64,000 nucleotides of DNA, taken from contig NZ_BCQJ01000001.1 in the NCBI RefSeq assembly GCF_001544375.1, forward strand, positions 1 to 64,000. Direction: 5' to 3'. The notes below the pieces were generated by a model, which saw only the letters and a list, made by a program, of their open reading frames with translations, had not been told where the DNA came from and did no database searches. This stretch comes from Enterococcus canis NBRC 100695 (GTDB taxonomy: Bacteria; Bacillota; Bacilli; Lactobacillales; Enterococcaceae). How positions within the stretch are numbered: the first letter of the stretch is position 1; every line of letters starts with the position of its first letter. The position numbers and the translations under genes were made by a program. Below are positions 1-7,434 of the stretch, one piece after another.

Positions 1-31
1 ATCTTCACGGAAGAGTACTTCCTGAAGCTTT

Positions 32-120
32 GGAGAGTTGTCCGAGAGGCCGAAGGAGCATGATTGGAAATCATGTAGACGGGTAACCCTGTCTCAAGGG
101 TTCGAATCCCTTACTCTCCG
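32..120 (+). tRNA. tRNA-Ser (GGA)
   Basis: Class II tRNA with a long variable arm. The acceptor stem GGAGAGT pairs with ACTCTCC, and the anticodon loop TTGGAAA gives GGA. No CCA is encoded. First visible member of an eleven-tRNA array. Bases 1-31 before it hold nothing I can recognise; the array may continue upstream. Confidence 0.96.
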
Positions 121-133
121 TTACAACAAATCT

Positions 134-205
134 GGCCCGTTGGTCAAGCGGTTAAGACACCGCCCTTTCACGGCGGTAACACGGGTTCGAATCCCGTACG
201 GGTCA
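134..205 (+). tRNA. tRNA-Glu (TTC)
   Basis: Acceptor GGCCCGT pairs with ACGGGTC (one wobble); the anticodon loop CTTTCAC gives TTC; T arm GGTTCGAATCC. No encoded CCA. Confidence 0.96.
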
Positions 206-218
206 TAAAATATAATTT

Positions 219-291
219 GGAGGTTTAGCTCAGCTGGGAGAGCATCTGCCTTACAAGCAGAGGGTCAGCGGTTCGATCCCGTTAACCTCCA
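219..291 (+). tRNA. tRNA-Val (TAC)
   Basis: Acceptor GGAGGTT pairs with AACCTCC; the anticodon loop CTTACAA gives TAC; the T loop is GTTCGAT. No encoded CCA. Confidence 0.96.
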
Positions 292-299
292 TATATGCT

Positions 300-372
300 G
301 GTTCCGTGGTGTAGGGGTTAACATGCCTGCCTGTCACGCAGGAGATCGCGGGTTCGATTCCCGTCGGGACCG
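300..372 (+). tRNA. tRNA-Asp (GTC)
   Basis: Acceptor GGTTCCG pairs with CGGGACC (one wobble); the anticodon loop CTGTCAC gives GTC. CCA is encoded at 373-375, unlike most members of the array. Confidence 0.96.
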
Positions 373-399
373 CCATTATATTTTAAACAGCTTAAATAT

Positions 400-472
400 G
401 GCGCGGTAGCTCAGTTGGTAGAGCAACGGATTGAAGCTCCGTGTGTCGGCAGTTCGATTCTGTCCCGCGCCA
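400..472 (+). tRNA. tRNA-Phe (GAA)
   Basis: Acceptor GGCGCGG pairs with CCGCGCC; the anticodon loop TTGAAGC gives GAA. CCA is encoded at 473-475, one base before the next tRNA. Confidence 0.96.
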
Positions 473-476
473 CCAT

Positions 477-557
477 GGAGGAGTAGCGAAGTGGCTAAAC
501 GCGACGGACTGTAAATCCGTTCCTTAGGGTTCAGTGGTTCGAATCCACTCTCCTCCA
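477..557 (+). tRNA. tRNA-Tyr (GTA)
   Basis: Class II tRNA with a long variable arm. Acceptor GGAGGAG pairs with CTCCTCC; the anticodon loop CTGTAAA gives GTA. No encoded CCA. Confidence 0.96.
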
Positions 558-563
558 TTTTAT

Positions 564-634
564 AGGGGTATAGTTTAAAGGTAGAACAGCGGTCTCCAAA
601 ACCGTTAGTGTGGGTTCAATTCCTGCTACCCCTG
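564..634 (+). tRNA. tRNA-Trp (CCA)
   Basis: Acceptor AGGGGTA pairs with TACCCCT; the anticodon loop CTCCAAA gives CCA. The 3' CCA is encoded at 635-637. Confidence 0.95.
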
Positions 635-659
635 CCATTTAATATTTTGTTCTTATCAC

Positions 660-733
660 GGCGGGTGTGGCGAAGTGGTTAACGCACCGGATTGTGGCTC
701 CGGCATTCGTGGGTTCGATTCCCATCACTCGCC
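660..733 (+). tRNA. tRNA-His (GTG)
   Basis: Acceptor GCGGGTG pairs with CACTCGC; the anticodon loop TTGTGGC gives GTG. G at 660 can be the extra G-1 typical of tRNA-His, facing C733. No encoded CCA. Confidence 0.95.
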
Positions 734-741
734 CTTTTCAT

Positions 742-813
742 TGGGGTATAGCCAAGCGGTAAGGCAAGGGACTTTGACTCCCTCATGCGTTGGTTCGAAT
801 CCAGCTACCCCAG
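742..813 (+). tRNA. tRNA-Gln (TTG)
   Basis: Acceptor TGGGGTA pairs with TACCCCA; the anticodon loop CTTTGAC gives TTG. No encoded CCA. Confidence 0.95.
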
Positions 814-855
814 TTTCAATAATAGTTTGTTATTGTTGAATAAAAATAGTATAAT

Positions 856-926
<71 letters not shown>

Positions 927-953
927 TAGTACTAAAAATACTACTCTTAACAT

Positions 954-1038
954 GCCGGCGTGGCGGAATTGGCAGACGCGCTGGACTCAAAATCCAGTGC
1001 CCGTTGAGGGCGTGCCGGTTCGACCCCGGCCGCCGGTA
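954..1038 (+). tRNA. tRNA-Leu (CAA)
   Basis: Class II tRNA. Acceptor GCCGGCG pairs with CGCCGGT (terminal wobble); the anticodon loop CTCAAAA gives CAA. Last tRNA of the array, followed at once by a terminator. Confidence 0.95.
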
Positions 1039-1040
1039 TT

Positions 1041-1077
1041 AAAGACTGATAAATCGTTGATTTATCAGTCTTTTTTT
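1041..1077 (+). terminator. Terminator of the tRNA array
   Basis: A 14-bp perfect stem (AAAGACTGATAAAT with its complement) and a 5-base loop followed by a run of seven T. It closes the tRNA operon. Confidence 0.93.
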
Positions 1078-1230
1078 GCGAATGAAAACGGAGTATGTTG
1101 GACTATAAAACAACAGATAGAACATTTTATTTTACTACGCTTATAGCAGAAGCTTTGAAATTAAGCTTAATACATATCACTACAGTCACATTTTAAATAT
1201 ATAATTAGTTGTGTAGTGCATCAGCAGGAC

Positions 1231-1279
1231 CATTCATGACACCTACGAAATTTTTGCCAGCATTGAATTATACTAATGT
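1231..1279 (+). promoter_or_regulatory. Shared promoter/operator element, copy A
   Basis: About 49 bp that is closely repeated at 3606-3655 ahead of the intact paralogue. Both copies contain ATTCATGACA, then CT-CG and AATTTTT, and a TATACT -10 box (1269-1274) inside GAATTATACTAATG. There is no good -35 hexamer, which suggests an activated promoter. The adjacent LytTR response regulator is the obvious candidate activator (inference). Confidence 0.6.
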
Positions 1280-1309
1280 TGGTAAGATAAAATAGTGGAG
1301 GTCTAGTTA

Positions 1310-1443
1310 ATGACAAAAAAGTTTTTATTATCAATAATCGTTTTAGCAGATTTGACAGCAGCAATAGTTTTTTCAGAAACAGAGCACGCGGCGCAGATTG
1401 ATTCCACCTCGACTTGGTGCATGTCATAAATGAATACCGCTGA
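1310..1443 (+). pseudogene. Decayed paralogue of the secreted protein at 3681
   Basis: ATG at 1310 lies behind a GGAGGT Shine-Dalgarno and opens a 39-codon frame with a signal peptide (MTKKFLLSIIVLADLTAA) closely matching the gene at 3681. At the point where the intact copy reads ATTGATTACC, this copy reads ATTGATTCC. This one-base deletion (near 1403) puts the rest out of frame and ends translation at 1427-1429. Restoring the base recovers similarity for about a dozen residues (DL-x3-IN), up to a TGA at 1441-1443. Beyond that nothing alignable was seen. It is a tandem duplicate that has lost function, although the signal peptide stub could still be made. Confidence 0.8.
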
Positions 1444-1554
1444 TACTATATCTTATAGAACAAGTGATTTTTTGAATTTGGAATGATTTACTACGAGCTA
1501 GATTTCGTTTTTGTTATTTGTTTAACTGATTTTTAAGAGAATGAGGTGTGGTAT

Positions 1555-2271
1555 ATGATAAAAGTCGCTATTTGTGATGATGACTTAATTGTGGCACAAC
1601 AAATTGAGTCGGCAATTTTGAACTTCGATAAATACAAAAGTCAATTAGAGGTGGATGTATTTACAAGTGCAGTCGAATTACTGACCTTTTGTCAAAAGGA
1701 AGATTACATGTTCTTTTTTCTGGATATTGAGATGCCTAGTATGATGGGAATTGAGTTAGCTAGAAGTATCAGAGAAAGAGGAAATCACAGCCCTATTGTT
1801 TTTGTTACTAGTTTTAGTGAATATATGGAAGAGGTTTTCCATTTGCATACGTTTGACTATTTGCTTAAACCTGTATCAGAAAAAGATGTTCAGCATGTTG
1901 TAGACAAATTGATGAGTTACTTGAATATGAGTAGTAACCGATTTGTTTTCGAGTATAATCGCTCTACATATAGCTTACTTTATGCAGAAATCATCTATAT
2001 TGAAAAACAAAGTCGACAGGCGTTGATTCATACAAAAACTGATACTTATAAAGTAAACTTGTCGTCTGATGAGATTATTAGTCGACTAGATCAAAATTTC
2101 ATTCGAGCACATAACTCTTTTATAATAAACGCCGTCCATATTACGGAATTCAACAGTAAATACTTGAAACTGTCACAAGATATTGTGATTCCTATTGGTA
2201 GAAAGTATTCGAAAGATGTAAAAAGCTTCATAGTAGAAATGATGAGGAAAACGATGGGATGGATTTTTTAA
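1555..2271 (+). CDS. LytTR-family response regulator (AgrA/FsrA-like)
   Basis: 238 aa. Residues 1-120 form a receiver domain, with the acidic cluster DDD at 8-10, the phosphoacceptor Asp57 in FLDIEMP and a conserved KP near 110. Residues about 135-235 match a LytTR DNA-binding domain (IIYIEKQSRQALIHT, FIRAHNSFIINAVHI). Such regulators sit at the output of peptide-sensing systems (Agr, Fsr, plantaricin). The start at 1555 is preferred to the in-frame GTG at 1546, because AGGTG at 1544-1548 is correctly spaced only for 1555. The coding end overlaps the kinase gene by 13 bases, so the two are translationally coupled. Base composition is AT-rich compared with the housekeeping genes, as is common for accessory loci. 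Confidence 0.9.
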   Translation: MIKVAICDDDLIVAQQIESAILNFDKYKSQLEVDVFTSAVELLTFCQKEDYMFFFLDIEMPSMMGIELARSIRERGNHSPIVFVTSFSEYMEEVFHLHTFDYLLKPVSEKDVQHVVDKLMSYLNMSSNRFVFEYNRSTYSLLYAEIIYIEKQSRQALIHTKTDTYKVNLSSDEIISRLDQNFIRAHNSFIINAVHITEFNSKYLKLSQDIVIPIGRKYSKDVKSFIVEMMRKTMGWIF

Positions 2272-3584
2272 ATGAAATAACTTGGTTTATTCCAGCGCTA
2301 GCAGAGACAGTAGGCATTTGTCTTTTTTTCAGAGAGCCCTTATTAGCTAACGGTAAAGTGAATAAAGTATATATTCAGCTTTTCTTTCTTTTTACTACCT
2401 ATCTTTTCTTAGAAGTTGCAATTCTAATTAGTAAAAATGACTATTTATATCCTTTCTTTGTTACACTTTCAAAACATTTAGGCGTTCAATACACCGATCT
2501 ACTAAATTATTTACTAGTTACTCTGACAATAGCCATCCTATTGAAACCACGGCAATTAGATAAATATTCATCATTTTTCTGGATTAGTAACTTATTATTG
2601 TGTACGATTCTAGCTAGTTCAATGGCCACATTGTTGACAAGCCAACTTATTGTCTATCTTAAAGTTGCTCGATTTGGTCCATTATTTAGTACAATAATTC
2701 AGGTATTTTGTTTAGGTATACTATTCTTTTTATTAAACAAGATTGCTAAGCCAATAAAAAATCAAATCCAAAGTCGAATCGTTCTGGGTTGTTTTATTGG
2801 AATCTCTGTTACTTCTATGAGCATGCTGATTTATTTTATGAGAGAGGTTTATTTTGTGGATCGCGTGTCTTATCTAAGATTGTGGCTCATAGTGGGGGTT
2901 CTTACTTTAATTAATTTTTTTGTGTTGCTATTGTTTGAATCACAGCGAAATTTTTATGAAACGGCGAGAAAAACAGAACTCGAAAACCATTTGTTTTCTT
3001 CACAGATAGAAACTTTAGAACTTCAAATGAAAAATACCCAAGAGCTTTCGCGATTCAAGCATGATATCAATAATCAAACAATAGTATTAGCAGGTTTAAT
3101 TGAATCTGGTGAATATGATGCCGCGCTAAACTTGCTAGAAAAAAGAAAAATCAATGATACTAAACGCTTGTTTTTCACAAATCATTCAGTTTTGAACTAT
3201 ATTCTTGTGGAGAAATCAAAAGAAGCTGCCTCAAAAGATATAACCATGGATGCTCGAGTTTTTTTACCAGACACTTTTCAGATACCTCCTGAGATTATTG
3301 GCATCGTTATTGGGAATTTATTGGATAATGCCATTGAGGCAGCATGTCGGGCGAAAATACCAAATAACGAGATTCAATTAACGATAAAATTTTTTGAGAA
3401 AAATCTCTTTATTGATATTAAAAATAGATTTGCTGTTGAAGAATTGAGGACAAGAAAATCTAGGAAAACAGACGGTTTTGGAATAAGAAACATCCAAAGG
3501 GTCGTGGCAGATTTCAAAGGTATTTATGAAACTAAAATCATAGAGGATCAATACATCACAACCATCATATTTTTTAATATCTAG
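2259..3584 (+). CDS. AgrC/FsrC-like sensor histidine kinase (HPK10 type)
   Basis: 441 aa. Residues 1-225 contain six or seven hydrophobic helices, the usual peptide-sensing membrane domain of this class. A coiled-coil linker follows (about 230-262), then the phosphoacceptor motif RFKHDINNQ with His268, and a C-terminal ATPase with the N-box GNLLDNAIEAA and a GFGIRN glycine box. This layout matches kinases that detect secreted peptides. No agrB/fsrB-type processing protease and no cyclic-peptide gene lie beside it. The ligand could therefore come from the adjacent secreted protein or from elsewhere (inference). The start overlaps the regulator gene. Confidence 0.9.
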   Translation: MDFLNEITWFIPALAETVGICLFFREPLLANGKVNKVYIQLFFLFTTYLFLEVAILISKNDYLYPFFVTLSKHLGVQYTDLLNYLLVTLTIAILLKPRQLDKYSSFFWISNLLLCTILASSMATLLTSQLIVYLKVARFGPLFSTIIQVFCLGILFFLLNKIAKPIKNQIQSRIVLGCFIGISVTSMSMLIYFMREVYFVDRVSYLRLWLIVGVLTLINFFVLLLFESQRNFYETARKTELENHLFSSQIETLELQMKNTQELSRFKHDINNQTIVLAGLIESGEYDAALNLLEKRKINDTKRLFFTNHSVLNYILVEKSKEAASKDITMDARVFLPDTFQIPPEIIGIVIGNLLDNAIEAACRAKIPNNEIQLTIKFFEKNLFIDIKNRFAVEELRTRKSRKTDGFGIRNIQRVVADFKGIYETKIIEDQYITTIIFFNI

Positions 3585-3605
3585 TTATTTAATACAGGTT
3601 AACGG

Positions 3606-3655
3606 CTATTCATGACATCTGCGTAATTTTTATAATCAGTGAATTATACTAATGA
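3606..3655 (+). promoter_or_regulatory. Shared promoter/operator element, copy B
   Basis: Near-duplicate of 1231-1279, with TATACT at 3645-3650, placed between the kinase gene and the secreted-protein gene. Conservation extends well upstream of the -10 box and beyond what a core promoter needs, which suggests a regulator binding site. I could not fit a textbook LytTR direct repeat with confidence. Confidence 0.6.
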
Positions 3656-3680
3656 TTGTAAAAATAAACTATTGGAGGTC

Positions 3681-4118
3681 ATGACAAAGACAAAGAAATT
3701 TCTATTATCGGCAATTGTTTTAGCAGGGGTGACAGCAGGAGTTGCATTCTCTTCAGAAACAGGACAAGCAGCAACGATTGATTACCAACGTGACTTGAAG
3801 AGGATCATAAATGATGAGCTAGTGATCCATAATGATGTTTTGGGCCGAGAAATGACAAAAGCAGAATCAAAAATCTTTTTGGATACCATTGAAGAAGAAA
3901 AAGACCGGTTGCATACTGACCAGTTGACGGAGGAAATCATACATACTGCCAATAAGGCTGCTGCTGGTGAGAAAAAAACACTAACGTTAAAGGAAACAGA
4001 AACAAAGAAGAGTAGCTCAAATCATTCAAAAATGAATGTCGCAAATACTAACACTTATAAAGCAAATGCATTTTTCCGAATTTGGCATAATCTGTTACAA
4101 GGTAAATTCAGTCTTTGA
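3681..4118 (+). CDS. Small secreted protein controlled with the LytTR system (unknown function)
   Basis: 145 aa. Start 3681 is chosen because GGAGGTC ends directly before it; the longer in-frame reading from 3639 has no Shine-Dalgarno. Residues 1-31 are a signal peptide (KTKK, hydrophobic core, then ETGQAA with a likely AxA-type cleavage). The mature part is charged and helical, about 50-105, then Ser/Asn/Lys-rich. It ends in a different, aromatic and amphipathic tail (AFFRIWHNLLQGKFSL). I do not recognise the family. A pheromone precursor or a bacteriocin-like effector is possible, because its promoter element is shared with a duplicate beside a peptide-sensing two-component system. That role is inference. 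Confidence 0.75.
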   Translation: MTKTKKFLLSAIVLAGVTAGVAFSSETGQAATIDYQRDLKRIINDELVIHNDVLGREMTKAESKIFLDTIEEEKDRLHTDQLTEEIIHTANKAAAGEKKTLTLKETETKKSSSNHSKMNVANTNTYKANAFFRIWHNLLQGKFSL

Positions 4119-4284
4119 TAATTTTTCATCTCTATGGGTAAACAGAAACGGAAATCTATGCAACGTATGTCTTTTATATTACTAGAAGTATTGAGTAAAC
4201 AGTATAGTGAAAAGAAGTTATTCATTACCCAATAGTAATAAATAACTATCATGAAATTTAAAATAAGTAGCGTGCTACTAGTTG

Positions 4285-4326
4285 AAAAGTTCAAGACATT
4301 GATAATCTAATGTTTTGAACTTTTTA
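4285..4326. terminator. Bidirectional terminator between convergent genes
   Basis: AAAAGTTCAAGACATT and AATGTTTTGAACTTTT form a 16-bp stem with one mismatch, with A-rich and T-rich flanks. It lies between the secreted-protein gene and the minus-strand small membrane gene. The rest of 4119-4443 holds no convincing gene. Confidence 0.75.
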
Positions 4327-4443
4327 ATATTTTTTGAGCTAGTCAAAATCGTTTTATGGAAACTTTCGAAGGAGTTCAGTTTCCAGGATAGTCATTAGCA
4401 GATTTAATTACTCGTCATAGGAGGAATTATTAAAGGCAACTAT

Positions 4444-4611
4444 TTATTCTTCCGGAAACTTTTTGAAAAAGGCTACATATACTAGTAAACTAAGAGAAAT
4501 GGCCAAAAATACGAGAATCAAGGGCCTAGGGAGGAAGTCCTTTTTCCCAACCAAGGTGATAGTAGAATTGATTGCTAGTAGAATAAAAATATAAAGATAT
4601 TTTCGCTTCAT
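4444..4611 (-). CDS. Small two-helix membrane protein
   Basis: 55 aa, starting MKRKYLYIFILLAINSTITL. A perfect AGGAGGT precedes the ATG at the right spacing. Two hydrophobic segments (about residues 5-21 and 31-48) are separated by a charged loop (GKKDFLPR), and the tail is FFKKFPEE. Length, topology and position next to a peptide-sensing locus resemble bacteriocin immunity proteins, but no family signature was seen. Upstream, on the same strand, a TATAAT-like -10 box lies near 4650. The function is unknown; the immunity idea is inference. Confidence 0.7.
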   Translation of the reverse strand: MKRKYLYIFILLAINSTITLVGKKDFLPRPLILVFLAISLSLLVYVAFFKKFPEE

Positions 4612-4803
4612 AATTGACCTCCTAAAGTGATAATGACATTAGCGTATCATTATAAATAATTGGATACACTAAAAATTTTCATTTCATTTGCTTACTCAAC
4701 TTGCAAAGCATCGAAACATCCTTCAATTTCATAAAAAATGCTATTGCGTAAAGGCTTTCAAATGACTATACTTAGTGCAACATCAAGATAAGAGGCGAAG
4801 GTT

Positions 4804-5175
4804 ATGTTTTTTAAGAAAAAAGCTAAAGAACTTGAGGAGCGGGATATTTGGGGTCGTTTACCACTACAAATTTACGAAAAAGTGGGTCTGACTATTCCGA
4901 GATCCGCTAAGAATTTGAGAAGGACGCCAGAAGGGCGAGTTATTCACGATTATTTTGTCTTATTTGAACAAGCAAAACCCGATGTGCGCGGACATCGGGA
5001 TCTTTTACAAAGTGCTTTATGGATAAGTTATAGCAGTAAAAGTTATCGCATTGATACCTTGGAATCTAAGGAAGAACTTTCGCGCCTTTTAACGGCGAGT
5101 TTCAATCTACAAGAAGGAACAGACTTTATGATTTCTGATACGGCGTTGGATCCACGTTTTTCCTTGTTTACTTGA
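4804..5175 (+). CDS. Hypothetical protein
   Basis: 123 aa, soluble, with a very basic N-terminus (FFKKKAKELEERD) and no signal peptide or membrane segment. The Shine-Dalgarno is weak (GAAGG). I do not recognise the family. It ends 24 bases before the acetyltransferase gene on the same strand, so the two are probably cotranscribed. Codon use resembles the chromosomal neighbours downstream rather than the AT-rich signalling locus upstream, which suggests that the accessory segment ends before it. Confidence 0.7.
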   Translation: MFFKKKAKELEERDIWGRLPLQIYEKVGLTIPRSAKNLRRTPEGRVIHDYFVLFEQAKPDVRGHRDLLQSALWISYSSKSYRIDTLESKEELSRLLTASFNLQEGTDFMISDTALDPRFSLFT

Positions 5176-5199
5176 GAAATTTAAAAAAGGGAGTTGGTA

Positions 5200-5715
5200 A
5201 TGTTGCCTTCACAGAGTCTAGTGATTCGTAAAATGGTACTGGAAGATATTAACCTGATTGCCACGAGTTTTCGGGCACAGGGATGGGATGGTCGTGAGAC
5301 TGTTCTTACCCAGTATTACCGGGAACAAGAGGCAGGGGAACGGGTAGTCTTTGTTGCCGAAGTGACGGAACTTGTAGGGTATGTAACGTTAAAACCGGTA
5401 GCCACTGAGGGACCGTTCAAGGATCGTTATCCAGAAATTGTCGACTTCAATATTTTTGAACGATTTCAAAAACATGGCTATGGCAGCTTATTGATAGCTA
5501 GCGTGGAGGAGCGGGCTAAAGAAATGGCGGCTATCGTGACTTTGGGAGTGGGGCTACATGCGGGCTATGGTCCCGCGCAACGTCTTTATAGCAAAAGAGG
5601 TTACGTACCGGATGGTTCGGGCGTTTGGTATAAAAATGAACCGTTAAAAATGAATGCACTTTGTCGAAATGATGATGAACTAGTTCTCTATTTATCAAAA
5701 GAATTAGAGCGTTAG
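5200..5715 (+). CDS. GNAT-family N-acetyltransferase
   Basis: 171 aa. The start at 5200 follows AAAGGGAG at suitable spacing; the in-frame TTG at 5194 is too close to it. The fold is recognisable from VIRKM at the N-terminus, the strand VVFVAEV, and the acetyl-CoA loop RFQKHGYGSLLIASVEERA (about 90-108, the Q/R-x2-G-x-G/A type). A C-terminal segment RLYSKRGYVPDG is typical of the family. The substrate cannot be inferred. It follows the hypothetical gene at 4804 with a short gap. Confidence 0.85.
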   Translation: MLPSQSLVIRKMVLEDINLIATSFRAQGWDGRETVLTQYYREQEAGERVVFVAEVTELVGYVTLKPVATEGPFKDRYPEIVDFNIFERFQKHGYGSLLIASVEERAKEMAAIVTLGVGLHAGYGPAQRLYSKRGYVPDGSGVWYKNEPLKMNALCRNDDELVLYLSKELER

Positions 5716-5924
5716 CCAAGGCACGAAGGCCAGCTTGGTTTTGTGAGCAACTGGTGATAACCGAATGGCAGTTTTGTTTTTAATTTGTCGTCTCGACAGT
5801 CTATGGGTGGCGATATTCAAGCACTACGCTTTTTGTAAATAAAACTTCTAGAAAACTCTTTATTACGCTATTTTGCTACGAAAAGGTATAATAAAAAAAT
5901 AGCAGAATAAAGGAGAATGATTGG

Positions 5925-6737
5925 ATGGAACAGTATCCTCAAGCATTGACAATTGCGGGTTCAGATAGTGATGGCTCAGCTGGCATGCAAGCTGACTTGC
6001 ATACTTTCTTTGCCAGAAAAGTATATGGTGCGTCAGTAATGACAGCTTGTGTCGCCGGCAACTCATATGGTATTCAGGCGAGTGTGACTTTGCCAACAGA
6101 ATTTATCGACAAGGAGTTTCAATTGTTGGCGGAAGATTATCAAATCCGTGCCAGTAAAACTGGGATGATTGCCAATTCAGAATTAATTAAAACCATCGTA
6201 AAGAACTATCAATTGTATGATTTTGGTCCTCTGGTAGTGGATCCGGTGATTATGACGAAGCATGGGAATATGCTAATTGAAGAAGAAGCGTTGAGTACCC
6301 TGAAGGAGGAATTGATTCCTTTGGCAACGGTTTTAACCCCGAATTTTTACGAAGCAGAGAAGCTGACGGGAATCCAACTGGCAACCAATTCTGATTTTGA
6401 GTCGGCGGCTCATAAGCTACAAAAAATGGGCGCAAAAAATGTTGTGATTAAAGGCGCCCATCGTTCTTCTGAACAAACGGAGGTTCGTGATTATCTTTTA
6501 CTAGCTTCTGGTGAAAGCCATTGGTTAAGTGCGCCTTATCACGAGACAGATCGCATTAACGGGACGGGGGACTCGTTATCGGCCTGCATTGCTGCTGAAT
6601 TAGCAAAGGGTACGGATGTATTAACTGCGGTTCAGATTGCCAAACGGTTTGTGAATGAAGCAATCGGGGCAGAGCTGACAATCGGCCATAAATATGGCCC
6701 TATCAACCACTGGGCCGGCGCAGAGTTAATAGAATAA
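5925..6737 (+). CDS. pdxK: Pyridoxal kinase / HMP kinase family (PdxK/ThiD)
   Basis: 270 aa, ribokinase superfamily, full length. The N-terminus LTIAGSDSDGSAGMQADL is the substrate-binding signature of the ThiD/PdxK group. DPVI at about 106 and TPNFYEAEKLTG at about 138 support this, and NGTGDSLSACIAAELAKG (about 205-222) is the anion-hole region. In ThiD and Bacillus-type PdxK this last motif usually reads GTGC or GAGC; here the Cys position is Asp, as in ordinary ribokinases and PdxK/PdxY. No thiamine genes are adjacent, so pyridoxal phosphorylation is the more likely role. AAGGAGAATGATTGG precedes the ATG. Monocistronic, with its own terminator. Confidence 0.8.
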   Translation: MEQYPQALTIAGSDSDGSAGMQADLHTFFARKVYGASVMTACVAGNSYGIQASVTLPTEFIDKEFQLLAEDYQIRASKTGMIANSELIKTIVKNYQLYDFGPLVVDPVIMTKHGNMLIEEEALSTLKEELIPLATVLTPNFYEAEKLTGIQLATNSDFESAAHKLQKMGAKNVVIKGAHRSSEQTEVRDYLLLASGESHWLSAPYHETDRINGTGDSLSACIAAELAKGTDVLTAVQIAKRFVNEAIGAELTIGHKYGPINHWAGAELIE

Positions 6738-6739
6738 AA

Positions 6740-6784
6740 AAGCAGGATCTTTCAAGCATACTTGAGAGGTCCTGCTGTTTTTTA
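6740..6784 (+). terminator. Terminator after pdxK
   Basis: Stem AGCAGGA-CT-TCAA with TTGA-AG-TCCTGCT and a T run. It lies between convergent genes and may serve both. Confidence 0.88.
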
Positions 6785-6796
6785 CTGGAAAGTCTA

Positions 6797-7207
6797 TTAT
6801 GAATATAAGGAACACGCTTCGCGGATCATTTCGGTAAAGACAACTCGGTCGACTTGATCCAAATGGCGAAAGGCAAGCGTGTTGCTATAAACATTGACTT
6901 CGCCAAGCTGGTCGCGGTAATGGTTGACTAGAAAACGATTGTGTTTGACGGCATTGACATAGACTTTGAATTCTTCGCTATCTTTGGCAAGTCCGATGAG
7001 AAAGGTTCGCTCTTCAGGGGCATGATCGAGCTGACTTTTGTTCTTATGATAGCCAATCATTGGCTCCGTCGACCCATTGCGCATTCCGGTCAAAATGTAA
7101 CTTTCAACTTTGGCAGTGGTGCGAATCAACTGATCAAGCTGTTCAATAATGGCAAGATCCTCAGGGGTCAAATGAGCCATATAAGAAGTTAGCACTTGTT
7201 TTTCCAT
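6797..7207 (-). CDS. Hypothetical protein, possibly DUF1801-like
   Basis: 136 aa, soluble. AAGGAGTATGACCA precedes the ATG on the minus strand. The N-terminal helix followed by VESYILTGMRNGSTEPMIGY and RTFLIGLAK recalls the DUF1801/YdhG fold, but similarity is weak by eye. It contains a charged C-terminal half with no recognisable catalytic motif. Convergent with pdxK, divergent from the PvaA-like gene. The function is unknown. Confidence 0.65.
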   Translation of the reverse strand: MEKQVLTSYMAHLTPEDLAIIEQLDQLIRTTAKVESYILTGMRNGSTEPMIGYHKNKSQLDHAPEERTFLIGLAKDSEEFKVYVNAVKHNRFLVNHYRDQLGEVNVYSNTLAFRHLDQVDRVVFTEMIREACSLYS

Positions 7208-7341
7208 TGGTCATACTCCTTTCTTGTTTGCCATATTATAACTATTTCGAGATAAAAATGCGAATAAAAAGGCTTGTAAAACATAGGTTATTTATATAAT
7301 TAAAAAACATTTGTTTTATGATGGGGATTCTTTCTTTATTT

Positions 7342-7370
7342 TGTTAAGAAAATCAAAAAATGATACCATT
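7342..7370 (+). promoter_or_regulatory. Candidate promoter of the PvaA-like gene
   Basis: TTGTTA and TACCAT separated by 17 bases, 65 bases before the start codon. The -10 is imperfect. No other feature was seen in 7208-7434. Confidence 0.4.
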
Positions 7371-7434
7371 AGAGGGACAAACGTCAGAAAGAATAGTAAG
7401 ATGAAATCTGACTCTTGGAAATGAGTGGATAGAT

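Noticed and set aside
1555-4118. Classical agr/fsr operon
   Set aside because: Regulator and kinase fit, but there is no AgrB/FsrB-type membrane protease gene and no cyclic-peptide precursor; the flanking secreted protein is much longer than an AgrD/FsrD peptide.
4134-4235. 33-codon frame (MGKQKRKSMQRMSF...) after the secreted-protein gene
   Set aside because: No Shine-Dalgarno and no recognisable family; could be chance in AT-rich sequence.
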